From Litorivivens sp041624475 (GTDB lineage: Bacteria > Pseudomonadota > Gammaproteobacteria > Pseudomonadales > Spongiibacteraceae), in the NCBI RefSeq assembly GCF_041624475.1, contig NZ_JBFJUX010000007.1:62001-126000 (forward strand): a stretch of DNA of 64,000 bases, given 5' to 3'. Positions within the stretch are counted from its first letter, which is position 1. Each line of letters starts with the position of its first letter. This document shows, in pieces, positions 1 through 8,381 of the stretch. Below the pieces are notes generated by a model. That model was not told where the DNA came from and did not search any database. It saw nothing but the letters and a program-made list of their open reading frames with translations. The position numbers and the translations under genes are program-made.

Positions 1-911
1 ACGGAAACGCCGATAATGCGGCCGGGTACCGAGCGCTTGAAGCTATCTTTGGTGGCAAAGAAGGCGGCGTGGGGGCCACCGAAGCCCATCGGAACACCAA
101 AGCGCTGGGCGCAGCCGACGACGACATCCGCGCCCATCTCGCCGGGTGGCGTTAGCAGAGTGAGGCTGAGCAGATCGGCGGCGACGACGACCAGGGTGTC
201 GGCATCGTGGGCTTTTTGAATCAGTCCGCTCAGATCGACGACTTCGCCGGTAGAGCCGGGGTATTGCAGCAAGGCGGCAAAGGCGGGCTGGTCGGCAAGG
301 CTGTCACGGGGTCCGACGACAATCTCCAGGCCCAGCGGCTTGGCGCGGGTTTGCAGTACCGCCAGCGTTTGCGGATGGCAGTTTTCATCGACAAAAAACA
401 CATTGCTTTTGTTCTTGCGGGCGGAGCGTTTGCAGAGAGTCATGGCTTCGGCAGCGGCAGTGCCTTCGTCCAGCAGGGAGGCGTTGGCCAGCTCCATGCC
501 GGTCAGATCCATCACCATCTGCTGGAAGTTGAGCAGGGCTTCCAAACGGCCTTGGGCAATTTCCGGCTGGTAGGGCGTATAGGCGGTATACCAGCCCGGG
601 TTTTCCAGCACGTTGCGCAGGATGACATTGGGCGTAATGGTGTCGTAGTAACCCATACCGATATGGGTGCGGGCCACGGTGTTCTTTTTAGCCAGTGTTT
701 TCAGGTAATCCAGAACCCGGGTTTCCGACTGGGGCTCTGGCAAATCCATGGCCTCGCGGCGAATGCTGGCGGGCACGGTCTGGCCGATCAGGTCGTCCAG
801 GGTGCTGACGCCCAGTGTTTCCAGCATACTTGCAATCTGCGCGTCGTCGGGGCCAATATGTCGGCGCAGAAAATCGTCCTGTTGCTCAAGTGCGGACAGC
901 GTGCTTGCCAT
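1..911 (-). CDS. gcvP: Glycine dehydrogenase (decarboxylating), N-terminal part
   Basis: This is the P protein of the glycine cleavage system, a PLP enzyme that decarboxylates glycine and passes the aminomethyl group to the H protein. About 303 residues are visible; the gene runs off the left edge. The translation begins MASTLSALEQQDDFLRRHIG, the typical GcvP start, followed by the conserved stretches HIGMGYYDT, NPGWYTAYTPYQPEIAQGR and GGPHAAFFA. The PLP lysine lies in the missing C-terminal half. The ATG is at 909-911. The gene is divergent from the next one, with a gap of about 70 bp. The identification rests on continuous similarity to the family and is secure; whether gcvH and gcvT lie beyond the edge cannot be seen. 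Confidence 0.95.
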   Translation of the reverse strand, partial: MASTLSALEQQDDFLRRHIGPDDAQIASMLETLGVSTLDDLIGQTVPASIRREAMDLPEPQSETRVLDYLKTLAKKNTVARTHIGMGYYDTITPNVILRNVLENPGWYTAYTPYQPEIAQGRLEALLNFQQMVMDLTGMELANASLLDEGTAAAEAMTLCKRSARKNKSNVFFVDENCHPQTLAVLQTRAKPLGLEIVVGPRDSLADQPAFAALLQYPGSTGEVVDLSGLIQKAHDADTLVVVAADLLSLTLLTPPGEMGADVVVGCAQRFGVPMGFGGPHAAFFATKDSFKRSVPGRIIGVS

Positions 912-981
912 GGATGATAAATCTCCGGGTTTGGGCGTCGTTTGAAGGCGCGTATTAAAGCATATTGAGGGCGGATTTTCC

Positions 982-1599
982 TTGGCTGACCAAGACGCGA
1001 AAGTCATCGCCAGTGATAGCGGCCATAAGCTGCATAAATTATTGGCCGAGGTGCGCGCCTGCCGCCTTTGCGAGGCAGATTTACCCCTTGGGCCCAACCC
1101 GGTGGTCCGCGCCAGTAGTGCCGCCCGGCTTCTGATTGTCGGGCAGGCGCCGGGCACTCGGGTGCACAAGACGGGGATACCGTGGAATGACCCTTCCGGT
1201 GATCGATTGCGGAGCTGGCTGGGCTGGTCGCGCGAGCAGTTTTACGATGAGTCGCTCACCGCCATTGTGCCCATGGGCTTTTGTTATCCCGGCAAGGGCA
1301 AGAGCGGTGATTTGCCACCGCGCCCTGAGTGCGCATCGGCCTGGCATGACAAGCTGCTGGCCTTGATGCCGCATATCGAGCTGGTGTTGCTGATCGGGCA
1401 GTATGCGCAAAAGCATTATCTGGACAAACCCTATGGCACGCTGACGGAAACGGTGCGGCACTTTGCCGATTACGGGCCTCTCTACCTGCCCCTGCCGCAT
1501 CCGTCGCCGCGTAACCAGCTTTGGCTGCGGAGAAACCTTTGGTTTGAGCGGGATGTTGTGCCGGAATTGAAGCGCAGGGTCAGTCGGTTCTCTGGCTGA
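982..1599 (+). CDS. Uracil-DNA glycosylase family protein
   Basis: The 205-residue protein belongs to the uracil-DNA glycosylase superfamily, small group of HI_0220.2 type. Motif 1 appears as LLIVGQAPGTRVHKTGIPW (about residues 50-68) and motif 2 as LPLPHPSPRN near residue 172. A cysteine pair (CRLC, about residues 27-30) stands near the N-terminus, but a full Fe-S cluster ligand set as in families 4 and 5 is not evident. The start is a TTG at 982 with a GAGGGCGG Shine-Dalgarno about 8 nt upstream. The expected role is removing uracil or another damaged base from DNA, but members of this subgroup are poorly characterised, so the substrate is an inference. Confidence 0.8.
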   Translation: MADQDAKVIASDSGHKLHKLLAEVRACRLCEADLPLGPNPVVRASSAARLLIVGQAPGTRVHKTGIPWNDPSGDRLRSWLGWSREQFYDESLTAIVPMGFCYPGKGKSGDLPPRPECASAWHDKLLALMPHIELVLLIGQYAQKHYLDKPYGTLTETVRHFADYGPLYLPLPHPSPRNQLWLRRNLWFERDVVPELKRRVSRFSG

Positions 1600-1651
1600 T
1601 GTTGGGCCTCAGGCCGCTCTGCGAAGCAGTTGAACTATTGAGAGAGGAAGT

Positions 1652-2527
1652 ATGAAAGCAGTACTCCGGGCGCTGGTCGTCATTGTGGTGTGTCTGGCGC
1701 TGGTCTTTGGGTTGGCTTATGTCGTGGGTGATAGCGAGACCCATGTGGCGGGCTGGCCGCTGCTGGTGGTGCTGGCGGCCATAGCCATGGGCGTTCAGTG
1801 GCTGGTGTTTATTCCTTCCTTTATTTATCAGACCGAGCACTACTATGATCTGACCGGTAGCCTGACCTATCTGGTGATTGTTGGTCTGGCGGTACTGCTG
1901 GCTGGCGGCGCGCTGGATGCTCGCGGCCTATTGGTGGCGGCGCTGGTCAGCTGCTGGGCACTGCGGCTAGGCACCTTCCTGTTTCGCCGGGTTAAGAAAG
2001 CGGGCAAGGACGGTCGTTTTGATGTTATTAAAACCCGCTGGTCGCGCTTTCTGGTGACCTGGACTCTTCAGGGTGCCTGGGTGTTCATTACATTGCTGGC
2101 GGCGCTGGTTGCCATTACCAGTACTCGTCAGGCTCCGCTTGGGTTGCTTGCCTATATCGGCTTGCTGATTTGGCTGGCGGGCTTTTGCATTGAGTCCATC
2201 GCCGATTATCAGAAGTCGGCTTTTAATGGTAAGCCTGAAAATCAGGGTCGTTTTGTGGATGTCGGTTTATGGCGCTGGTCGCGGCACCCCAATTATTTTG
2301 GCGAGATCCTGCTGTGGATGGGTATTGCCGTGATCGCCATGCCGGTTTTTGAGGGGCTGCAGTGGCTGGCGCTGATCTCTCCCGTGTTTGTAGTGTTTTT
2401 GCTGGTCAAGATCAGTGGTATTCCGCTGCTGGAAAAGCGCGCTGAACAGAAGTGGGGCGATTCCCTCGACTACCACGTGTATAAAAAAGAAACGCCGCTA
2501 TTAATGTTGCGGCCTCCCCGGAAATAG
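1652..2527 (+). CDS. DUF1295 integral membrane protein (steroid 5-alpha-reductase-like fold)
   Basis: The 291-residue protein has about seven hydrophobic segments. The C-terminal DUF1295 hallmark includes GRFVDVGLWRWSRHPNYFGE at about residues 200-219 and a late W..SLDYHVYKKETPLLMLRPP stretch. DUF1295 is related to 3-oxo-5-alpha-steroid 4-dehydrogenases and isoprenylcysteine methyltransferases, which bind NADPH or SAM through this region. The true substrate is unknown. An AGAGAGGAAG Shine-Dalgarno precedes the ATG. It lies 1.3 kb before the steroid-degradation cluster, but alanine dehydrogenase stands between, so a link to steroids is only suggestive. Many gammaproteobacteria carry this gene without steroid pathways. 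Confidence 0.8.
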   Translation: MKAVLRALVVIVVCLALVFGLAYVVGDSETHVAGWPLLVVLAAIAMGVQWLVFIPSFIYQTEHYYDLTGSLTYLVIVGLAVLLAGGALDARGLLVAALVSCWALRLGTFLFRRVKKAGKDGRFDVIKTRWSRFLVTWTLQGAWVFITLLAALVAITSTRQAPLGLLAYIGLLIWLAGFCIESIADYQKSAFNGKPENQGRFVDVGLWRWSRHPNYFGEILLWMGIAVIAMPVFEGLQWLALISPVFVVFLLVKISGIPLLEKRAEQKWGDSLDYHVYKKETPLLMLRPPRK

Positions 2528-2608
2528 CATTTGCACTTTCTCCTTTAGCCCGGTTTTGCCCTTTCCCGTCTACACTGAATGGTAGGCGTCAGCGATGTGG
2601 AGGTGTCA

Positions 2609-3736
2609 GTGATTATCGGTCTGCCCAGGGAAATCAAGGCACAGGAGTACCGGGTTGCGCTTATGCCAGAGCAGGTGGCGAGCCTGCGCAAGGCGGGGCA
2701 TGAGGTTCTGGTGGAGCGCGGTGCGGGTGTTGGTAGCGGTTTTGAGGACGAGGACTATCAGACCGTTGGTGCTGAACTGGTGGATGGCGCTGAGCCTGTT
2801 TTCAAGCGCGCTGAACTGATTGTCAAAGTTAAAGAGCCCCAGCCTCGGGAGTGCGAACTGTTGCGGGCCGGGCAGGTACTGTTCACTTATCTGCATCTCG
2901 CACCAGACGCCTCTCTGGTTGATCGCTTGCTTGCCACCGGCGTTACGGCGATTGCCTACGAAACCGTGCGCGACGCCGAGGGTCGTCTGCCGCTGCTGTT
3001 CCCTATGAGTGAAATTGCCGGCCGGGTTGCGGCGCAGGCGGCAGCGCGCTGCCTGGAGAAAAATGCTGGTGGTCGGGGGGTGTTGCTGGCGGGCGCCACC
3101 GGTGTGACTCCGGCCCGGGTGCTGGTGCTTGGCGGCGGTGTTGTCGGGCTCAATGCCGCGCGAATACTGGCGGGTATGGGCGCTTTGGTCACGGTGCTGG
3201 AGGCGGCCGAGGGCCGTCGCAAGCAATTGCAGGCTGAATGGGAAGGGGTTTTTGAAGTTGAGCCTTCGGGTGAGTCAGGGTTGGCGAAGCACTTGCCGGA
3301 GGTGGAGGTGGTTGTCGGCGCCGTGCTGGTGCCGGGCGATGCCAGCCCAAAACTGATCAAGCGAGCAGATCTAAAGCGGATGAAGTCAGGCTCGGTGCTG
3401 GTGGATGTGGCGATTGATCAGGGTGGCTGCTTTGAGAGCAGTCGGCCCACAACCCACGATCAGCCCACCTATATAGAAGAGGGTGTCGTTCACTACTGCG
3501 TTGCCAATATTCCCGGCGCGGTGCCGCGCACAGCAACCGCGGCACTGTCGCGGGCGACCTTTCCGTATATCAGTGCCATTGCCAGCGAGGGCTGGCTTCA
3601 GGCGCTGTCGGCAGATGCAGGCTTGGCTGCAGGGCTGAGTGTAAGCGGAGGCAAGCTCTACTGCCCCGCCGTAGCGCGGGCTCAGGGGCGCGCATACGAG
3701 GCCTCGCCCTTTGTGCCGACAACCGCGAAGGGGTAG
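2609..3736 (+). CDS. ald: Alanine dehydrogenase
   Basis: This NAD-dependent enzyme interconverts L-alanine with pyruvate and ammonia. The protein is about 375 residues, the usual family length. It starts VIIGLPREIKAQEYRVAL, matching the family N-terminus. The catalytic lysine and histidine lie in IVKVKEPQ and YLHLAPD, and the NAD-binding glycine motif is VLGGGVVGLNAARI near residue 173. I chose the GTG at 2609 rather than an ATG ten codons earlier because a GGAGGT Shine-Dalgarno sits at 2599-2604 and the family begins here. It stands alone between a membrane protein and the steroid cluster; a role in using alanine as carbon or nitrogen source is likely. Confidence 0.92.
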   Translation: MIIGLPREIKAQEYRVALMPEQVASLRKAGHEVLVERGAGVGSGFEDEDYQTVGAELVDGAEPVFKRAELIVKVKEPQPRECELLRAGQVLFTYLHLAPDASLVDRLLATGVTAIAYETVRDAEGRLPLLFPMSEIAGRVAAQAAARCLEKNAGGRGVLLAGATGVTPARVLVLGGGVVGLNAARILAGMGALVTVLEAAEGRRKQLQAEWEGVFEVEPSGESGLAKHLPEVEVVVGAVLVPGDASPKLIKRADLKRMKSGSVLVDVAIDQGGCFESSRPTTHDQPTYIEEGVVHYCVANIPGAVPRTATAALSRATFPYISAIASEGWLQALSADAGLAAGLSVSGGKLYCPAVARAQGRAYEASPFVPTTAKG

Positions 3737-3790
3737 GTGTGTTTTTCGTATGAATAGCGTCAAATCGTATGATAAGAGGCGTTGATATAA

Positions 3791-3837
3791 CCTATAACTA
3801 TAGGAATGCGTAAATATACTCCCTTGGGATTACGCAT
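3791..3837. promoter_or_regulatory. Two inverted repeats upstream of the steroid operon, possible operators
   Basis: Two palindromes lie between ald and the fadD3-like gene. CCTATA-AC-TATAGG occupies 3791-3804. A perfect 8-bp inverted repeat, ATGCGTAA (3806-3813) and TTACGCAT (3830-3837), is separated by 16 nt. The second ends about 72 nt before the ATG at 3910. The sequence is locally AT-rich and contains TATAAC hexamers that could serve as a -10. They are candidate sites for a regulator of the downstream operon, perhaps one of the two Lrp/AsnC proteins it encodes. Binding is purely an inference. Confidence 0.4.
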
Positions 3838-3909
3838 ATCGCTTGCTTCGGGCCCGCCCCCTGACTACACTTGGTGCTCAATTTTTCTGCCAGAGCTATT
3901 GAGTCAGGC

Positions 3910-5499
3910 ATGTCACAGAATCCTTCACTACCGTTAAGTTTACCCGCCCTGGTGGCCTGGGCGGCTGACGAATACGGCGACAAAACAGCGATCAAGGAAG
4001 GGGAGCGCCGGGTCAGCTATGACGAGCTGGCGCAGCTCGGTTGTCGAGCGGCAGCGGCGTTTGTTGCCGCCGGTGTCGAGAAGGGCGACCGGGTGGCGAT
4101 CTGGGCGCCCAATATGGCCGAGTGGATTGAGGCGGCGATTGGTTTGGAATCTGCCGGGGCGGTTCTGGTGCCGCTTAACAACCGCTTGCAGGGCAATGAG
4201 GCGGCCGACATTCTGCGTCGCAGCGGTGCCCGTATTTTGCTCACCTATACCCAGCTGGAAAAAGGCGAGCCGTTGACCCTGCTGGAAGGCGAAGATCTTC
4301 CGGCGCTGCAGCATAAAATACTGCTGCGGGGCAGCGATCATCGCGCCCAGAGCTGGGAGGCCTTCCTGGAACAGGCCGATGAGGTCGAGATCGAGGCGCT
4401 GGAAGCGCGGCTGGCCAGTGTTGAGCCTGACGATGTGGCCGATATGCTGTTTACCTCCGGTACCACGGGCAAACCCAAAGGCGTGCTTTGCACACACCGT
4501 CAGAATATTCAGGTGTTCAAAACCTGGGGCGATACCGTCGGCCTGCGCAGCAGCGACAACTACCTGATCATCAATCCTTTCTTTCATACCTTTGGTTACA
4601 AGGCCGGCTGGCTGGCGGCGATTATTTTTGGCAGCACTATCCTGCCGGTGATGGCCTTCGATAAAGAAGCGGCGATGGCTCAGATCGAGCAGGATAAGGT
4701 CACCATGCTGCCGGGCGCGCCCTCGCTCTATGAAATGCTGCTGGCCGATCCCGGACGCGACAAATACGACCTGTCCAGTCTGCGACTCGGCGTGACCGGT
4801 GCCGCCTCTGTCCCCGTCAAACTGGTTAAGGACATGCGCGATGTGCTCGGTTTTGAAACCGTTGTGACCGCTTACGGCCTCACGGAATCCACCGGTGTGG
4901 TGACGATCTGCCGCCCCGACGACGACGCCGAAACCATCGCCACCACCTCAGGCCGCGCCATTGAGGGTGTCGAGGTGAAATGCGCCAACCCGGATACCGG
5001 CGAAGAAGTCGCGCGCGGCAGCGAGGGTGAGATTTGGGTGCGCGGCTATAACGTGATGAAGGGCTACTTTGATATGCCCGAAGCCACAGCTGAAAGCATT
5101 ACCTCCGAAGGCTGGCTGCGAACCGGCGATATCGGCGTAATGGATGAGCGAGGCTATCTGCGCATCACCGATCGCCTGAAAGACATGTACATCATGAACG
5201 GCGAAAACGTTTATCCGGCTGAAGTGGAGAAAACCCTTTACGGCATGGACGGTATTGCCCAGGTGGCGGTTATCGGTGTGCCCAAGCAGCCTCAAGGCGA
5301 AGTGGGTATGGCATTCGTGGTGTTAAAGCCCGGCTTCGAGCAGAACAAACAGGCGCTGCTGGATTATGCCGGCGAGCATCTGGCGCGCTACAAGGTGCCG
5401 ATGCATGTGGCCTTTGTCGACAGCCTGCCGCTGAACGCCTCGGGTAAGGTTGTTAAGCCGGAGCTGAAAAAACTGGCGAAAGAACTCGGCCATGGCTGA
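3910..5499 (+). CDS. fadD3: Acyl-CoA synthetase, FadD3-like (HIP-CoA ligase)
   Basis: The 529-residue enzyme belongs to the AMP-forming acyl-CoA synthetases. The AMP-binding signature FTSGTTGKPKG sits near residues 180-190, the A5-type motif AYGLTEST near 320, then WLRTGDIGVMDERGYLRITDR and the C-terminal lysine motif LNASGKVVKPEL. In steroid degraders FadD3 activates HIP, the propanoate left after rings A and B are removed, as a CoA thioester. The surrounding ipdABC, echA20 and fadA6-like genes make that substrate likely. I chose the ATG at 3910 (MSQNPSL...) over an earlier GTG because the upstream residues do not fit the family. It opens the operon and overlaps the next gene by 8 nt. Confidence 0.85.
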   Translation: MSQNPSLPLSLPALVAWAADEYGDKTAIKEGERRVSYDELAQLGCRAAAAFVAAGVEKGDRVAIWAPNMAEWIEAAIGLESAGAVLVPLNNRLQGNEAADILRRSGARILLTYTQLEKGEPLTLLEGEDLPALQHKILLRGSDHRAQSWEAFLEQADEVEIEALEARLASVEPDDVADMLFTSGTTGKPKGVLCTHRQNIQVFKTWGDTVGLRSSDNYLIINPFFHTFGYKAGWLAAIIFGSTILPVMAFDKEAAMAQIEQDKVTMLPGAPSLYEMLLADPGRDKYDLSSLRLGVTGAASVPVKLVKDMRDVLGFETVVTAYGLTESTGVVTICRPDDDAETIATTSGRAIEGVEVKCANPDTGEEVARGSEGEIWVRGYNVMKGYFDMPEATAESITSEGWLRTGDIGVMDERGYLRITDRLKDMYIMNGENVYPAEVEKTLYGMDGIAQVAVIGVPKQPQGEVGMAFVVLKPGFEQNKQALLDYAGEHLARYKVPMHVAFVDSLPLNASGKVVKPELKKLAKELGHG

Positions 5500-6052
5500 T
5501 GGCGTGCTGAAAGACGCCGTGGCTGAACGCATCCCCATGCATTCACTGGAGATGGAAGAGGCCGACCACAAGCTGGTTTCCCTGCTGCGCCAGGACGGGC
5601 GCATGGCCTTCAAGGCGCTGGCAGAGAAAACCGGCTTGACGGAAAACACCGTTCGCAGCCGTTTGCGGCGTCTGGAAGAGCAGGATTTGCTGCGGGTGGT
5701 TGCGGTCACCGATTTTGAGGCCGCGGGCTTTTCGCTGATGCTTGCCGTCGGCGTGCAGGTGGAAGGGCGCAGCGCTGCTGACGTGGCAACTGATTTGGCC
5801 GCCTTCCCAGAAGTGTTTTCAGTCTGCCAGGTGGTGGGCAGTCACGATATTGAATGCCTGATGGTGGCTGAAGATCAGGAAGCGGTTTCGCAATTGCTGA
5901 CCAAACGTCTTGCCAGTGTGCCGGGTGTGCGCCGTTTGCTGCCGGCCATGGCAATTGATGTGCTGAAGAATCAGCCCAACTGGGTGTTGTTTGATAAAGC
6001 GCGCGGTGCTGTTGATGAGCCTAGCGCCGCTGGCAAAATAGGTGCCGCGTGA
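5492..6052 (+). CDS. Lrp/AsnC family transcriptional regulator 1
   Basis: The 186-residue protein has an N-terminal AsnC-type winged helix (about residues 20-70; ADHKLVSLLRQDGRMAFKAL, then a TENTVRSRLRRLEEQ recognition helix) and a C-terminal RAM/ligand domain with VVGSHDIECLMVAEDQE. It is somewhat longer than typical Lrp proteins because of a 17-20 residue leader and a C-terminal tail. The start codon lies inside the end of the fadD3-like gene and the stop overlaps the next Lrp gene by 4 nt, so the three are translationally coupled. Actinobacterial HIP regulons use the TetR repressor KstR2; no such gene is seen here, so this pair is the obvious candidate regulator, sensing an acyl-CoA or acid. 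That is an inference. Confidence 0.85.
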   Translation: MADGVLKDAVAERIPMHSLEMEEADHKLVSLLRQDGRMAFKALAEKTGLTENTVRSRLRRLEEQDLLRVVAVTDFEAAGFSLMLAVGVQVEGRSAADVATDLAAFPEVFSVCQVVGSHDIECLMVAEDQEAVSQLLTKRLASVPGVRRLLPAMAIDVLKNQPNWVLFDKARGAVDEPSAAGKIGAA

Positions 6053-6516
6053 CCAAACGCCGCCTTGATGAGCTGGATCAGAAAATTGTTGATGCATTGG
6101 CAATCGATGCGCGTACCAGCAACCGCAAGATTGCGGCGGAGCTCGGGGTTACCGAAGGCACGGTGCGCGGCCGCATCAAACGCATGGAAGATGAAGGGCA
6201 GATCCGAATAACGGCGGTGACCAATATTGATCATCTGCGCAATCCGACGTTGGCCTATATCTGGGTTGAAGTGGACAGCGCAATGGAAGTGAAGGATGTC
6301 GCACAAGCGCTGGCGGATACCCCGCAGATAGGTTTTGTGGCGGTCACGCTGGGGCGCTTTGACATACTTGCCATTACGCTGGTGCAGAACAACGGCCAGC
6401 TGGCAGATTTTTTGAATACGAAGGTGAGTGTAATTCCCGGTGTGCGCCGAACCGAGTGCTCGCTGGGCGTGACCTTCGTCAAGCACGATTACCGCATGTC
6501 GAAGATTTTGACGTGA
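6049..6516 (+). CDS. Lrp/AsnC family transcriptional regulator 2
   Basis: The 155-residue protein has the ordinary Lrp/AsnC length. The N-terminal helix-turn-helix reads LDQKIVDALAIDARTSNRKI with recognition helix TEGTVRGRIKRMEDEGQI. The C-terminal RAM domain includes VAVTLGRFDILAITLVQN and a final GVRRTECSLGVTFVKHDY. The GTG start at 6049 overlaps the stop of the previous regulator in a GTGA arrangement. Two consecutive, diverged Lrp paralogues suggest a heteromeric regulator or two ligands. It ends 46 nt before ipdA with a fresh Shine-Dalgarno there. Confidence 0.87.
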   Translation: MTKRRLDELDQKIVDALAIDARTSNRKIAAELGVTEGTVRGRIKRMEDEGQIRITAVTNIDHLRNPTLAYIWVEVDSAMEVKDVAQALADTPQIGFVAVTLGRFDILAITLVQNNGQLADFLNTKVSVIPGVRRTECSLGVTFVKHDYRMSKILT

Positions 6517-6562
6517 TTAACAGGGTGCCGGTATTCAGTCCGGCGCAAAACAAGGAGTCGAT

Positions 6563-7438
6563 ATGAACAAGCAAATGAGCCTGAAGGAAGTGGTCGGCCA
6601 GTTGCGCGATGGTATGACCATCGGCATTGGTGGCTGGGGTCCGCGTCGCAAACCGATGGCGCTGGTACGCGAAATCCTTAATTCCGACCTGAAAGACCTG
6701 ACCATCGTGGCCTATGGTGGCGCCGATGTCGGCATGCTCTGCGCGGCAGGCAAGGTCAAGAAAGTGATATTCGCGTTCGTTACCCTCGACTTTATCCCGC
6801 TGGAGCCTTACTTCCGTCAGGCGCGTCAGAGCGGCGAACTGGAAGTCATGGAAATCGATGAAGGCATGATGTTGCTGGGTCTGCGCGCTGCTGCCTGGGG
6901 TTGCCCCTTTATTCCCACCAAGGTTGGTCTGGGTACGGATGTCATCAAGTACAACCCGGACATCAAGGTCATCGACAGCCCCTACGATGACAAAGAGTGG
7001 GTGGCGATGCCGGCTTTGAAACTCGACGCGGCGCTCGTTCATGTGAACAAAGCCGACACCCGCGGCGTGTGCCAGATCACCAGTCCTGACCATTACATGG
7101 ACGACTGGTTTGCCCGCGCGGCTGAAAAAACCTTCGTTACGACCGAAGAAATCGTCGATACCGAATTTTTTGCCGATGAAGCGCAAGCCCGTTTTGTTTT
7201 TTGGGAGCGCAGTCAGACGACGGGTGTGGTTCACGCACCGGGCGGCGCTCACCCCACATCCTGTGCGCCGGACTACGGCTTCGATGTACCGCATTTCAAA
7301 GAGTACAACGCCTCAGCTAAAGAGGGTGGCTTTGCCGTTTACGCGGACAAGTACATCACCGGCAAAAGCGAAGACGACTATCAGCAGGCGGTTGGCGGCA
7401 TAGACGCCATCAAAAAACTGCCCCTGCCCACTTACTAA
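6563..7438 (+). CDS. ipdA: CoA-transferase family subunit A, IpdA-like ring hydrolase
   Basis: The 291-residue protein is the alpha subunit of a class I CoA-transferase-like heterodimer. MSLKEVVGQLRDGMTIGIGG is the usual opening, with GGWGPRRKPMALVREI forming the glycine-rich loop. In Mycobacterium and Rhodococcus IpdAB is not a transferase but a hydrolase that opens steroid ring C of COCHEA-CoA, giving an acyclic thioester. The partner ipdB starts 10 nt downstream behind AAGGAGACG. The position after fadD3 and before ipdC and echA20 reproduces the known pathway set, which makes this assignment firmer than similarity to CoA transferases alone. Confidence 0.88.
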   Translation: MNKQMSLKEVVGQLRDGMTIGIGGWGPRRKPMALVREILNSDLKDLTIVAYGGADVGMLCAAGKVKKVIFAFVTLDFIPLEPYFRQARQSGELEVMEIDEGMMLLGLRAAAWGCPFIPTKVGLGTDVIKYNPDIKVIDSPYDDKEWVAMPALKLDAALVHVNKADTRGVCQITSPDHYMDDWFARAAEKTFVTTEEIVDTEFFADEAQARFVFWERSQTTGVVHAPGGAHPTSCAPDYGFDVPHFKEYNASAKEGGFAVYADKYITGKSEDDYQQAVGGIDAIKKLPLPTY

Positions 7439-7448
7439 GGAGACGACA

Positions 7449-8249
7449 ATGGCTACGCCTGCAAAAGATTACACCTTGGCGGAACTGATTATCTGCGCCA
7501 ATGCCGCCGCCTACGAGAATGACGGTGAAGTTCTGATTACCGGTATTGGTGTGTTACCGCGCATCGCCGCCAGTCTGGCGATGAAAACCTGCAATACCGA
7601 TATCATGATGACCGACAGTGAAAGCTGGTTGTTGTCTGAGCCCAATCCGCTGAGCCGCGATAAGGGCTACAAGCAGATGAACGAAACCTGGATGGGTTTC
7701 TCGCGCATCTTTGACAATGTGTGGAGCGGTCGCCGACATATTACCGGTGGCCCCACTCAGATCGACCGCTTTGGTCAGAGCAACATCTCCGCCCTGGGCG
7801 GCACTTACCAAAAGCCGAAAGTCCAGATGCTGGGCACGCGCGGCTTTCCCGGTAACTCCATCTGTCACGCCAATTCCTTCTTTGTGCCCTCACACAGCAC
7901 GCGTGTCTTCATTGAAGGCGAGTGCGATGTGGTCTGCACCATTGGCTATAACCCGGAGCGTATGCCCAAGGGTTACACCAATGACGATATCGATCTGCGC
8001 ATGATTTTTACCGATCTGTGCGTGATGGATTTTGGCGGTCCGAATAATCAGATCCGTCTGGTCAGCCTGCACCCCGGTATCACCGTGGAGCAGGTGGTGG
8101 AGAACACCGGTTTTGAAATCTGTATTCCCGATAATGTTCCGACCACCCCGGCACCGACGGAAGAGCAGCTGGCGATTATCCGTGAAATCGATCCGCAGGA
8201 TCTGCGCAGCAAACAGCTGAAGGATAACCCTCCGGGTGATCGGAGCTAA
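7449..8249 (+). CDS. ipdB: CoA-transferase family subunit B, IpdB-like ring hydrolase
   Basis: The 266-residue protein is the beta partner of IpdA. It shows DYTLAELIICANAAAYENDG, GIGVLPRIAASLA and the later QIDRFGQSNISALG and RGFPGNSICH stretches typical of this family, which replace the catalytic glutamate motif of true class I CoA transferases. The complex is cytosolic and hydrolyses ring C of the last cyclic steroid intermediate. An AAGGAG Shine-Dalgarno lies 7 nt before the ATG. A palindromic repeat pair follows before ipdC, but both genes face the same way and probably belong to one functional unit. Confidence 0.88.
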   Translation: MATPAKDYTLAELIICANAAAYENDGEVLITGIGVLPRIAASLAMKTCNTDIMMTDSESWLLSEPNPLSRDKGYKQMNETWMGFSRIFDNVWSGRRHITGGPTQIDRFGQSNISALGGTYQKPKVQMLGTRGFPGNSICHANSFFVPSHSTRVFIEGECDVVCTIGYNPERMPKGYTNDDIDLRMIFTDLCVMDFGGPNNQIRLVSLHPGITVEQVVENTGFEICIPDNVPTTPAPTEEQLAIIREIDPQDLRSKQLKDNPPGDRS

Positions 8250-8258
8250 TGTGGAATT

Positions 8259-8350
8259 CCCTCACCCTGTCCCTCTCCCAGAGGGAGAGGGAACCGATTA
8301 TCCAGCTTCCAAGCGCCCCCTCTCCCTGGGGAGAGGGTCGGGGTGAGGGG
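8259..8350. repeat. REP-like palindromic repeat, inverted pair
   Basis: Two copies of the window's GC-rich repeat face each other. The first (8259-8291) has CCCTCACCC followed by the CCCTCTCCC / GGGAGAGGG stem. The second (8315-8350) has the CCCTCTCCC / GGAGAGGG stem followed by GGGGTGAGGG. Each copy can form a short hairpin and the two can pair over the whole length. The pair fills the ipdB-ipdC gap. Similar elements lie near 26.4-26.6 kb and 30.6 kb. The paired arrangement resembles BIME/REPIN elements of gammaproteobacteria. No RAYT transposase was found in the window. Confidence 0.85.
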
Positions 8351-8381
8351 AACAGCGCGAGACCGGAATACGAGTAACACT

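Noticed and set aside
207..917. Plus-strand open frame of 236 codons at the left edge
   Set aside because: It is the complement of gcvP, whose translation matches glycine dehydrogenase continuously.
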